This document shows, piece after piece, positions 1 to 6,609 of a stretch of 56,495 nucleotides of DNA. The DNA is from Prevotella sp. (GTDB lineage: Bacteria > Bacteroidota > Bacteroidia > Bacteroidales > Bacteroidaceae): assembly GCA_017395215.1 (NCBI GenBank), contig JAFPVW010000145.1:1-56495 (forward strand), read 5' to 3'. Below the pieces are notes generated by a model, which was not told the DNA's origin, searched no databases, and saw only the letters and a program-made list of their open reading frames with translations. Every line of letters begins with the position of its first letter. Positions within the stretch are counted from its first letter, which is position 1. Both the position numbers and the translations under genes were made by a program.

Positions 1-585
1 AAGCCCTCTACCTTCGTCGAGTGCTTCAAGCTGCTCGGCACGCCCATCGTCCTGCTGTCGTTCCTCGGCATCATGTGCCATGTGGGCATCGACGTGGGCA
101 CCAACACCACGGCTCCGAAAATCCTGATGGAGCGGTTGGGCATGACGCTCAACGAGGCTGCCTTCGCCACCTCGCTCTACTTCATCTTCCGTACCATCGG
201 CTGCCTGACCGGATCGTTCTTCCTGCGCGTGCTGAAGATGCGCACCTTCTTCATCATCAGCGTGGTGATGATGGCCCTGTCGATGTGCGGACTGTTCGTC
301 GGCACCGAGAAGTGGCTGCTCTACGCCGCCATCGCCCTCGTGGGCTACGGCAACTCCAACGTCTTCTCCATGTGCTTCGCCACAGCCCTCGAGTCGATGC
401 CCGAGAAGCAGAACGAGGTGTCGGGCCTGATGATCATGGGCCTCTTTGGCGGCACCATCTTCCCCCTGCTGATGGGCTTCATGAGCGACGCTATGGGCCA
501 GGCCGGTGCCGTATTGGTCATGGCCGTCGGCGTGATTTACCTGTTTACCTATATAAGAAGACTCTCCCCCAACCCCTCCCTGTGA
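1..585 (+). CDS. MFS sugar permease, FucP/GluP-like, 5' end outside window
   Basis: Inner-membrane sugar:H+ symporter of the major facilitator superfamily. The reading frame is open from base 1, so only the last 194 codons are present. The visible part has about five hydrophobic helices (for example LGTPIVLLSFLGIMCHVGID and FFIISVVMMALSMCGLFVG) and the helix pattern of the FucP/glucose-galactose transporter group that Bacteroidetes often pair with a sugar kinase; here a fructokinase starts 40 bp downstream, so fructose or another ketose is the likely substrate (inference). The last residues (RRLSPNPSL) are encoded by the left arm of a GC-rich palindromic repeat, and the stop codon lies in that hairpin, so the native C-terminus has probably been replaced. 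Family assignment is from motif memory, without alignment. Confidence 0.8.
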   Translation, partial: KPSTFVECFKLLGTPIVLLSFLGIMCHVGIDVGTNTTAPKILMERLGMTLNEAAFATSLYFIFRTIGCLTGSFFLRVLKMRTFFIISVVMMALSMCGLFVGTEKWLLYAAIALVGYGNSNVFSMCFATALESMPEKQNEVSGLMIMGLFGGTIFPLLMGFMSDAMGQAGAVLVMAVGVIYLFTYIRRLSPNPSL

Positions 586-714
586 GGGAGGGGAGTAATC
601 ACCATTCCTCAATTCAAAAGAACAATGAATAACTATAATATTAATACTGAAACTATGGAACAGCAAAATGTAACTACTCCCCGCCCTAACAGGGAGGGGC
701 AGGGGGAGGGTCCC
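560..714. repeat. Palindromic repeat doublet, family A, copy 1
   Basis: Two arms, 560-600 and 672-714, are inverted copies of each other (about 34 of 40 bases match). Each arm is itself a hairpin built on CCCCTCCCTGTGAGGGAGGGG-like sequence next to a CCCCC-rich head. The left arm supplies the last codons and stop of the permease; the right arm lies in frame inside the N-terminus of the fructokinase. A second doublet of the same design is at 3679-3797. This is the layout of REP doublets (BIME-like). Confidence 0.85.
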
Positions 715-1587
715 CGCTATGTAGTAGGACTCGGAGAAGTCCTGTGGGATGTACTTCCCGAAGGTAAGAAACTGGGTGGCGCACCCGCCAACTTTGCCTA
801 TCACGCCGGACAGTTCCTCGGCATGGACAACACCATCGCCGTCAGCGCACTGGGCGAGGACAAACTGGCCGACGAGACCATCGAGGCCCTGCGCGAGCAC
901 GGTCTGAACGACCTGCTGCCCCGCGTGCCCTACCCCACTGGCACCGTGCAGGTGCAGCTCGACGAGCAGGGCATCCCCACGTACGACATCAAGGAGAACG
1001 TGGCCTGGGACAACATACCCTTCGACGACGACATCGCACAGATTGCCGCTAACTGCCGCGCCGTCTGCTTCGGCTCGCTCGCACAGCGCAACGTGGTCAG
1101 CCGCACCACCATTCAGAAGTTCCTCGACGCCACGCCCGCCGACTGCCTGAAGATCTTCGACATCAACCTGCGCCAGCAGTTCTACACCAAGGAGGTCATA
1201 CGCGAGTCGCTGCAGCGCTGCAACATCCTGAAGATCAACGACGAGGAACTGGTGCTCATCGGCCGTATGTTCGGCTACCCCGGCCTCGACATCGAGAACA
1301 AGTGCTGGCTCATACTCGGCAAGTACAACCTCGACATGCTGGTGCTCACCTGCGGCACTAACGGCTCCTATGTCTTCACGCCCGGTCAGATGTCGTTCCA
1401 GGAGACGCCGAAGGTGAAGGTGGCCGACACCGTCGGCGCCGGCGACTCGTTCACCGGCTCGTTCGTAGGCAGCATCCTCAACGGCAAGTCGGTGGCCGAC
1501 GCTCACCGCACGGCTGTTCAGGTGTCGGCCTTCGTCTGCACCCAGAACGGCGCCATGCCCACGCTCCCGGCTGAGCTGCTGAAATAA
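625..1587 (+). CDS. Fructokinase, PfkB family
   Basis: Cytoplasmic kinase that phosphorylates fructose (or a related sugar) with ATP. The core from YVVGLGEVLWDVLPEG onward matches PfkB/ribokinase fructokinases: the GGAPANFAYH substrate-binding segment near residue 51 and the C-terminal signature DTVGAGDSFTG near residue 268, with the catalytic Asp in GAGD. The 320-aa length exceeds the usual ~295 because about 30 residues precede the core; residues about 16-30 (TTPRPNREGQGEGPR) come from the right arm of the family A repeat doublet. The true start may be 625 or the in-frame ATG at 655; before the insertion it was probably close to the YVVGLGE segment. It follows the permease by 40 bp and is probably co-transcribed with it. 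Confidence 0.9.
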   Translation: MNNYNINTETMEQQNVTTPRPNREGQGEGPRYVVGLGEVLWDVLPEGKKLGGAPANFAYHAGQFLGMDNTIAVSALGEDKLADETIEALREHGLNDLLPRVPYPTGTVQVQLDEQGIPTYDIKENVAWDNIPFDDDIAQIAANCRAVCFGSLAQRNVVSRTTIQKFLDATPADCLKIFDINLRQQFYTKEVIRESLQRCNILKINDEELVLIGRMFGYPGLDIENKCWLILGKYNLDMLVLTCGTNGSYVFTPGQMSFQETPKVKVADTVGAGDSFTGSFVGSILNGKSVADAHRTAVQVSAFVCTQNGAMPTLPAELLK

Positions 1588-1619
1588 GCCGACCTTGTTT
1601 CATTATTACATATCAAGTA

Positions 1620-1656
1620 GAGGCGGTACGTCTGCGAGAGCACGGCGTACCGCCTC
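1620..1656 (+). terminator. Hairpin after fructokinase
   Basis: GAGGCGGTACG (1620-1630) pairs perfectly with CGTACCGCCTC (1646-1656) over a 15-base loop. No strong T-run follows, so it is either a weak or factor-assisted terminator or an mRNA 3' stabiliser. Confidence 0.55.
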
Positions 1657-1714
1657 AAGCGTTAAAGATTATTATAAGGCTGCCGCGAAAGAGGGCTGAA
1701 CGGAAAGATTTGCG

Positions 1715-1722
1715 TAACTTTG
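1715..1722 (+). promoter_or_regulatory. Bacteroidetes -7 element for the GH43 gene
   Basis: TAACTTTG fits TAnnTTTG, 28 bp upstream of the start codon at 1750. No clear -33 TTTG is visible. Confidence 0.6.
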
Positions 1723-1749
1723 CAGAACAACAAACCAACAGTACTAACT

Positions 1750-2766
1750 ATGAACAAGAAAACAAGACTCCTGCTGACAGTCATCCTGACCCTGGCCGTC
1801 GCTACCACCATCAACGCCCAGCCGCGACGCGGCCAGCGCACAGCATTCAAGACCGATACCGTCATGGCCCACGACCCCGTCATGGCCTACGAAGACGGCA
1901 AATACTACCTCCTGGCCACGGGCATGGGCATCAGCTGGGCCACCTCAACCGACCGCAAAACATGGGAGGTGCAGCCCACACCATTTCTGAAAGACATACC
2001 GGGGTGGACGCGCGACAGCGTTCCCGGCTTCCGCAACCACGTCTGGGCACCCGACATTATCCAGAAGGACGGCACGTGGTGGCTGGCCTACTCGTGCTCG
2101 ACATTCGGCAAGAACACCAGCGCCATCGGACTGATGGCCAGCGAGCGGCTCAGCGGACCGTGGCGCGACTGCGGCCCCATCGTCTGCTCACGCGAGGGGC
2201 GCGACCAGTGGAACGCCATCGACCCGAACTTCGTCGTCGACGACAAGGGCACGCCCTGGCTCACCTGGGGCTCGTTCTGGGACGGCATACAGCTGGCCCG
2301 CCTCGACCACTCGATGCACCTCGCCACAAAGCCCGTGACCATTGCCCGACGCGTTGCCCTGCGCGACACGTCGAAAGCGGAGCCTAACCCGACGTCGAGG
2401 TTTGCCGGCCGCAACGCCATCGAGGCGCCCTTTATCTTCAAGCACGACGGCTGGTACTACCTTTTCGTCTCCTGGGACTACTGCTGCCGGGGTGCGAAGT
2501 CGAACTACCGCGTGGCCGTTGGCCGCTCCAAGACGGTCAGCGGTCCTTACCTCGACCGCAGCGGCAAGGACATGGCCCAGGGCGGCGGCACCATCATCCT
2601 CGAGGGTGACAAGAAGGAATACGAAGCCGCCGGTCACTGCGCCGCCTACAACATGAACGGCGAGGACATCTTCATCTGCCACGGTTACGCCACGAAGCAA
2701 AACGGCGCCGCCCTGTTGGTGCAGCGCCGCATCGAGTGGACCGCCGACGGCTGGCCGAAGCTGTAG
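1750..2766 (+). CDS. Secreted GH43 arabinanase-like glycosidase
   Basis: Exported five-bladed beta-propeller glycosidase, most similar in motifs to GH43 endo-alpha-1,5-L-arabinanases. The start at 1750 gives a clean signal peptide (MNKKTRLLLTVILTLAVATTINAQ), whereas the longer frame starting at 1720 would begin at the promoter. The three acidic residues expected for GH43 are visible: Asp in VMAHDPVMAYEDGKYY, Asp in WNAIDPNFVVDDKG and Glu in NAIEAPFIFKHDGWYY. HVWAPDI and the YCCRGAKSNYRVAVGRS block are typical of arabinanases. At 338 aa it is a single-domain enzyme with no binding module. It has its own promoter and terminator. Arabinan or arabinoxylan side chains are the likely substrate; exact specificity cannot be read from the sequence. 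Confidence 0.88.
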   Translation: MNKKTRLLLTVILTLAVATTINAQPRRGQRTAFKTDTVMAHDPVMAYEDGKYYLLATGMGISWATSTDRKTWEVQPTPFLKDIPGWTRDSVPGFRNHVWAPDIIQKDGTWWLAYSCSTFGKNTSAIGLMASERLSGPWRDCGPIVCSREGRDQWNAIDPNFVVDDKGTPWLTWGSFWDGIQLARLDHSMHLATKPVTIARRVALRDTSKAEPNPTSRFAGRNAIEAPFIFKHDGWYYLFVSWDYCCRGAKSNYRVAVGRSKTVSGPYLDRSGKDMAQGGGTIILEGDKKEYEAAGHCAAYNMNGEDIFICHGYATKQNGAALLVQRRIEWTADGWPKL

Positions 2767-2788
2767 ATCTTCCTGCCAGCAGCCCCAT

Positions 2789-2825
2789 AGCCCCTAATCG
2801 GACTCGACCGATTGGGGGCTTTTTG
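2789..2825 (+). terminator. Rho-independent terminator of the GH43 gene
   Basis: AGCCCCTAATCGG pairs with CCGATTGGGGGCT (one G-T pair) over a 6-base loop and is followed by TTTTT. Confidence 0.9.
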
Positions 2826-2862
2826 TCATTACGATAGGAAAAACGTAAAAAACGTTAAGCCA

Positions 2863-2894
2863 TGTAATGTTGGGCGGGAAACGCCGTATATAGA
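2863..2894 (+). promoter_or_regulatory. Putative autoregulated ECF promoter, module 1
   Basis: TGTAAT (2863-2868), 17 bases, then GTATATAGA (2886-2894). The same pair of blocks with the same 17-base gap precedes the second sigma gene (5376-5409). The first block begins 37 bp before the ATG, so transcription would begin at or very near the start codon. Sharing between two sigma genes suggests recognition by an ECF sigma factor; inferred from two sites only. Confidence 0.55.
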
Positions 2895-2899
2895 AGTGT

Positions 2900-3469
2900 A
2901 TGGAGCAGCAAAACGAGACAGACCAGCAAATCATTGACCGCGTGCTACGCGACGGTCGCAGGGCAGACTATGCCAGGCTGGTCGACCGCTACGGGCAGCG
3001 CCTCTTTGCCTTCGTCGCCACGATGGTGACGCGACGCGAGGATGCCGAGGAACTGGCGCAGGACTGTTTTGTCAAGGCTTTCCGTCAGCTGTCGCAGTAC
3101 GACGCCCGCCGCAGCTCGTTCTACACCTGGCTACGCTGCATCGCCTACCGGCTCTGTCTCGACCGCGTGCGCCAAGACACCGTGGTCTGGCTCGAAACCG
3201 ACGAGCAGACACTTCAGGCCATACCCGACGACGAGGCTGACAGCGTGATGGACACCGACGACGACCGGCGCATCAGACTGCTGACAGAGGCCATCTGCCG
3301 ACTGCCGCCCACGGAGCGCCTGCTCGTGCAGCAGCACTACTTCGAGCAGCAGCCGCTCGCCGACATCGCCGAAGTCACCGATACCGACGCCGGCACGCTG
3401 GCCACCCACCTGCACCGCATCCGTAAGAAACTCTATCAATATATCAAACTGAAGGAACATGGAAGATAA
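2900..3469 (+). CDS. ECF RNA polymerase sigma factor, module 1
   Basis: Alternative sigma factor of the RpoE/ECF class (189 aa). Region sigma2 spans about residues 24-91 with the diagnostic REDAEELAQDCFVKAFRQL core (region 2.2-2.3) and YTWLRCIAYRLCLDRVR; region sigma4 spans about 124-180 with CRLPPTERLLVQQHYFEQ and the helix-turn-helix PLADIAEVTDTDAGTLATHL. The start at 2900 is only 6 bp after the putative -10 block. It overlaps the downstream membrane anti-sigma gene by 11 bp, a standard ECF operon design in which the anti-sigma holds the sigma factor until a signal arrives. The signal is unknown; no SusC with an STN domain is adjacent, so this is not the usual trans-envelope glycan-sensing arrangement. 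Confidence 0.93.
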   Translation: MEQQNETDQQIIDRVLRDGRRADYARLVDRYGQRLFAFVATMVTRREDAEELAQDCFVKAFRQLSQYDARRSSFYTWLRCIAYRLCLDRVRQDTVVWLETDEQTLQAIPDDEADSVMDTDDDRRIRLLTEAICRLPPTERLLVQQHYFEQQPLADIAEVTDTDAGTLATHLHRIRKKLYQYIKLKEHGR

Positions 3470-4094
3470 ACGATACGACAGACTCCGGGCCTCGTTCGAG
3501 GCCAAGCAGCCGCAAATGCCCGCCGACTTCACCGAGCGGGTGATGGAGCGGATAGAAGCCAGACCGGCCAAGAGCTATTGGCGGTGGGCAGCCGCTGCAG
3601 CTTGCCTATTAATTATAATAGGTACAGGAATAGCACTATGGCCAACAGGAGATGCTGATGAGCCGGAACTACTGGCGCAGCCCTTCCCCTCCCTTCAAGG
3701 GGAGGGGCCAGGGGTGGGGTCTGTAACATCAACACCCCAAAAAGGAAAGATACTGACCCCACCCCTACCCCCTCCCCTACAAGGGAGGGGAAGGGCTACG
3801 TGTAGGCGACCAAAGGTCGGGAATGAGGCTGCGCACTCTGAACCGCAGGAAAACGTTTCGACTCCTGTACTAACGGCCGAGGCTACTCACGCTTTAACGC
3901 CGACGAACCAGGAAGCGAGCGAAGCTGCGGACATCGTACCACCCGACCGCCAGGCCCTCGCCGACATCTATCTGGCTGAAGCGGCCTTACAGGTGGCCTA
4001 CCGCCGACAGGCACAAGCCGAGGCGCTGCGGGCATACGCCATCAGCTTCGAGGAGGAAGAAGCGGCACCGGCGCAACCCATCATCGCATTCTAA
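3459..4094 (+). CDS. Single-pass anti-sigma factor, module 1, with repeat insertion
   Basis: 211-aa membrane protein: a cytoplasmic N-terminus of about 40 residues, a transmembrane helix at about 42-61 (WRWAAAAACLLIIIGTGIAL), then a periplasmic tail. It starts inside the sigma gene (11-bp overlap). The N-terminal segment PADFTERVMERIEA recurs in the second module's anti-sigma (SADFCDSVMQRIGQ), marking a shared sigma-binding region. Residues about 74-114 (rich in P, G, Q and L) are encoded by a family A palindromic doublet, so the periplasmic linker was lengthened in frame. The tail ends in an Ala/Glu-rich helix (ALADIYLAEAALQVAYRRQA). Role is inferred from gene order and topology; it has no zinc-binding HxxxCxxC motif. 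Confidence 0.8.
   Translation: MEDKRYDRLRASFEAKQPQMPADFTERVMERIEARPAKSYWRWAAAAACLLIIIGTGIALWPTGDADEPELLAQPFPSLQGEGPGVGSVTSTPQKGKILTPPLPPPLQGRGRATCRRPKVGNEAAHSEPQENVSTPVLTAEATHALTPTNQEASEAADIVPPDRQALADIYLAEAALQVAYRRQAQAEALRAYAISFEEEEAAPAQPIIAF
3679..3797. repeat. Palindromic repeat doublet, family A, copy 2 (inside anti-sigma gene)
   Basis: Arms 3679-3724 and 3752-3797 are inverted copies with about 41 of 46 bases matching. Each carries an internal hairpin (CCCCTCCC...GGGAGGGG) plus a head GACCCCACCCC. It lies entirely within the open reading frame of the anti-sigma factor and is translated without a stop. Same family as 560-714. Confidence 0.88.
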
Positions 4095-4113
4095 CCAAAA
4101 CACCAATACGACT

Positions 4114-5265
4114 ATGAAAGAAATCATGAAAACCGTCATGACGGCGAGCCTGCTACTCGTCACGCTGACAGCCACGGCCCAGTCCGTAAAGGAAATTGAA
4201 AAGCAGATGGGCTTTAAGATGACCGTTGCCAACGACCACGGAGTGGAAGTAACCAAGAGCCTCGGCCAGGAGCGCAACATCCAGAAAGAGGGAAAGCCAC
4301 TGAAATGGCGCTGCGACATCTACTCGTTCACGCTCCCCAAGAAACAACGCTACCTGCTTGACGAGATGATTGAAGAGTTCGAGACCAACGGCCGCGAGAA
4401 CCCCAACTGCTATGGCATCAACAGCATGAGCGAATCGAAAGACGGCAACCGCGTGGGCCATGAGCGCAATTTGATGGTTGGCGACGACCCAAACCGCTTT
4501 GTCGCCATCGGCAAGGACTACACCAACTTCATCAACATCAACATCCTCGACGACGCCGACACCACCAAGACCCACCGCTATGCCTACGCCCTGGAATGGC
4601 GGGGCGGTAACAAGGGAGCGACCGACGTGCGCTACATCGTCACCTATGCCAAGATTCCCTCGGCCACCACAACCATCACCGACCAGAACTGGCCGTTCCT
4701 CAATCTTGGCCAGTCGAAGGTGCGAAAGGGCAGCCCCATCCTGTTCAAGGGCGATGCCCGCGTCGAGTGGGACGGCAAGGACTACCCCGTTCTGTCCCTC
4801 GACAGCCTCATCCGCGATGCCCAGCAGAAGGCGAAGGATGCCAAGAAGCGCATAGAAGGGCTCCGCCATAAGTTCCAGACCAAAGATGCCCTTGTACTTT
4901 GGAACGACACCCTGGAACACGACACCGACCCCGTGACTGACGTTGTCATCCGCCTGCATCAGGGCCAGCCCGTCACGGCCGACGACCTTCTTTGCAACGA
5001 CAACATCCTCCTTATCTTCTCGCTGCTCAAGCAGCAGTTCCTTGCCGGACAGAACACCGAGTTCAACGCCATCTCCGTCTACACCCTCTGCAAGCGGGCC
5101 CGCGAGTATGGCTTCTTCTCGTCGGACTTCCCCGATGTCCCCAACGGCAAGGCCGAACTGGAACAGCTCAAGCGCGACATTGCCCAGATGAAAGCCAACG
5201 CCGCTACCGACACCATCCGCAACTACCTGCAAATGGCCATTGCGGAACTCGATAAGATTAAGTAA
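4114..5265 (+). CDS. Secreted protein of unknown function, module 1
   Basis: 383 aa with a signal peptide (MKEIMKTVMTASLLLVTLTATAQ; a start at 4126 is also possible). I do not recognise a characterised family. The N-terminal half (about 25-210) looks like an alpha/beta domain with YSFTLPKKQRYLLDEMIEEFE, FVAIGKDYTNFININILDD and RYAYALEWRG segments; about 225-260 is a charged helix (SLIRDAQQKAKDAKKRIEGL), and the C-terminus is helical with a final coiled-coil-like stretch. It follows the anti-sigma by 19 bp, so it is probably part of the sigma operon and a target or effector of that system. The equivalent position in module 2 holds another secreted protein of similar size with no obvious sequence similarity. 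Confidence 0.8.
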   Translation: MKEIMKTVMTASLLLVTLTATAQSVKEIEKQMGFKMTVANDHGVEVTKSLGQERNIQKEGKPLKWRCDIYSFTLPKKQRYLLDEMIEEFETNGRENPNCYGINSMSESKDGNRVGHERNLMVGDDPNRFVAIGKDYTNFININILDDADTTKTHRYAYALEWRGGNKGATDVRYIVTYAKIPSATTTITDQNWPFLNLGQSKVRKGSPILFKGDARVEWDGKDYPVLSLDSLIRDAQQKAKDAKKRIEGLRHKFQTKDALVLWNDTLEHDTDPVTDVVIRLHQGQPVTADDLLCNDNILLIFSLLKQQFLAGQNTEFNAISVYTLCKRAREYGFFSSDFPDVPNGKAELEQLKRDIAQMKANAATDTIRNYLQMAIAELDKIK

Positions 5266-5297
5266 AGTTAGTAAAGAGTAGTATAAACCCGGGAGAT

Positions 5298-5332
5298 GGT
5301 ATGGGTCGCAGCGATTGCGCCCCATACCTTTT
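5298..5332 (+). terminator. Terminator of sigma module 1
   Basis: GGTATGGGTCGCA pairs with TGCGCCCCATACC over a 5-base loop, followed by TTTT. It separates the two sigma modules, so they are independent transcription units. Confidence 0.85.
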
Positions 5333-5375
5333 GGGCTATCTTCAAAGCAGAATAACAATCTTTAACGCCCACCCG

Positions 5376-5409
5376 TGTAATATTTTCGCGGGTGGGCTGT
5401 CTATATAGA
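5376..5409 (+). promoter_or_regulatory. Putative autoregulated ECF promoter, module 2, over a hairpin
   Basis: TGTAAT (5376-5381), 17 bases, then GTCTATATAGA (5399-5409), 4 bp before the ATG at 5414: same design as 2863-2894. The spacer overlaps an inverted repeat (GCCCACCCG at 5367-5375 with CGGGTGGGC at 5389-5397), which could be an operator-like site. Confidence 0.55.
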
Positions 5410-5413
5410 TAGA

Positions 5414-5989
5414 ATGAACAAGAACCACGACACGGAAGAGAGGCAGCGCATCAGGCGGATACTCGACGGCAGGAGCGACGAGTACGGCTACTTCGTCAAG
5501 ACCTACTCGGCGCAGGTGCTCGACTTCGTCAGCCGCATGGTCAGCGACGCGGGCGATGCCGAAGAGCTGGCGCAGGATGCCTTTGTGCGTGCCTTCCGCT
5601 CCCTGGGGCAGTTCGACGGGCGCTCGTCGTGGCTCACGTGGGTGCTGCGCATCGCCTACCACACGGCGCTGAACCACCTGAAGCGGCAGCGGCTGCAATG
5701 GCTGAGCATCGACGACCTGCCTCTGTCACGTATGCTGCGATATTATCGCAGCGAACCCACGACCGACGACGACCTGAGCACCGACCGCGAGGAGCGCATA
5801 CAACAGTTAGACGCCGCCATCGACCGGCTGCCGGCTGACGAGCAACTGCTGCTCCACCTCTACTACTACGATGACCGCCCACTGCGCGACATCGCCTATA
5901 TCATGGACGCGGAGCCCGGCCTGCTGGCCACAAGGCTGCACCGCATACGCAAGAAACTATTACTAATGATGAAGGAGAACGAACAATGA
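5414..5989 (+). CDS. ECF RNA polymerase sigma factor, module 2
   Basis: 191 aa, second RpoE-class sigma factor. Sigma2 spans about residues 25-97, with GDAEELAQDAFVRAFRSL and LTWVLRIAYHTALNHLKR; sigma4 spans about 130-185, with DRLPADEQLLLHLYYYDD and RPLRDIAYIMDAEPGLLATRL as the helix-turn-helix. It is clearly paralogous to the sigma factor at 2900-3469 (same EELAQD core, same ...ATRLHRIRKKL ending). The start codon lies just after the putative -10 block, giving almost no 5' leader. Its stop overlaps the next start by 4 bp (ATGA), indicating translational coupling to its anti-sigma factor. Confidence 0.93.
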   Translation: MNKNHDTEERQRIRRILDGRSDEYGYFVKTYSAQVLDFVSRMVSDAGDAEELAQDAFVRAFRSLGQFDGRSSWLTWVLRIAYHTALNHLKRQRLQWLSIDDLPLSRMLRYYRSEPTTDDDLSTDREERIQQLDAAIDRLPADEQLLLHLYYYDDRPLRDIAYIMDAEPGLLATRLHRIRKKLLLMMKENEQ

Positions 5990-6582
5990 ACGAACAACAG
6001 AACGACAAAGACTTACGCGAAGCCCTGCGCCGACGGGAAGCCCGACGGCAGGAGCCCCAGCCGTCGGCTGATTTCTGCGACAGCGTGATGCAGCGCATCG
6101 GTCAGCAGAACCAGCAACCCAAGCGCCGCCACTTGTGGCTCTACCCGGCCTTCGGTGCAGCTGCCGCTATTGCTGTGCTATTATACATCGGTATCAAACC
6201 CATCGATCAACAGCCCGAAACACCCAGCCTTATCGTGCAGACAGACACCGTGCAGGCCGTGCCACACACAAACACAAACGTGGAAACGGCCGACTCGGTG
6301 AAAGCGATGAAAGAGATACTGCAGATGGCTCGCCCGCCCAAGCACTATATGGCAAAACGAGAAAAACAGGCAGAAACCATCATAGATTCTGAAGTCATCG
6401 ACGCGACAGACCTCGCGGAGCAAGCCATCGCTGAGGAAGAGCAGCGGATTGCCATGCAGATGATGCAGCAGATGAACACCAGCCTGCAAGACGACTACCT
6501 GAAGATGACGAGGGAAATCAGAGAACGGGGCAACAGCATGACCCAACAAGCGGAAATGGCCATTAATGACGACTCATATTAA
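5986..6582 (+). CDS. Single-pass anti-sigma factor, module 2
   Basis: 198-aa membrane protein with a cytoplasmic segment (1-48), one transmembrane helix at about 50-70 (LWLYPAFGAAAAIAVLLYIG) and a periplasmic helical tail (residues 100-198, rich in E, Q, M). The cytoplasmic motif SADFCDSVMQRIG matches PADFTERVMERIE of the module 1 protein, so both are probably anti-sigma factors of one family. This copy lacks the repeat-derived linker of module 1 and is a natural reference for what that protein looked like before the insertion. Role inferred from 4-bp overlap with the sigma gene and topology. Confidence 0.8.
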   Translation: MNEQQNDKDLREALRRREARRQEPQPSADFCDSVMQRIGQQNQQPKRRHLWLYPAFGAAAAIAVLLYIGIKPIDQQPETPSLIVQTDTVQAVPHTNTNVETADSVKAMKEILQMARPPKHYMAKREKQAETIIDSEVIDATDLAEQAIAEEEQRIAMQMMQQMNTSLQDDYLKMTREIRERGNSMTQQAEMAINDDSY

Positions 6583-6609
6583 CCATCAGCAACCAAAAGA
6601 CAAGAAGAT

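Noticed and set aside
4153-5358. 401-codon minus-strand open frame opposite the first secreted protein
   Set aside because: No recognisable motif; the plus-strand frame has a signal peptide and fits the operon.
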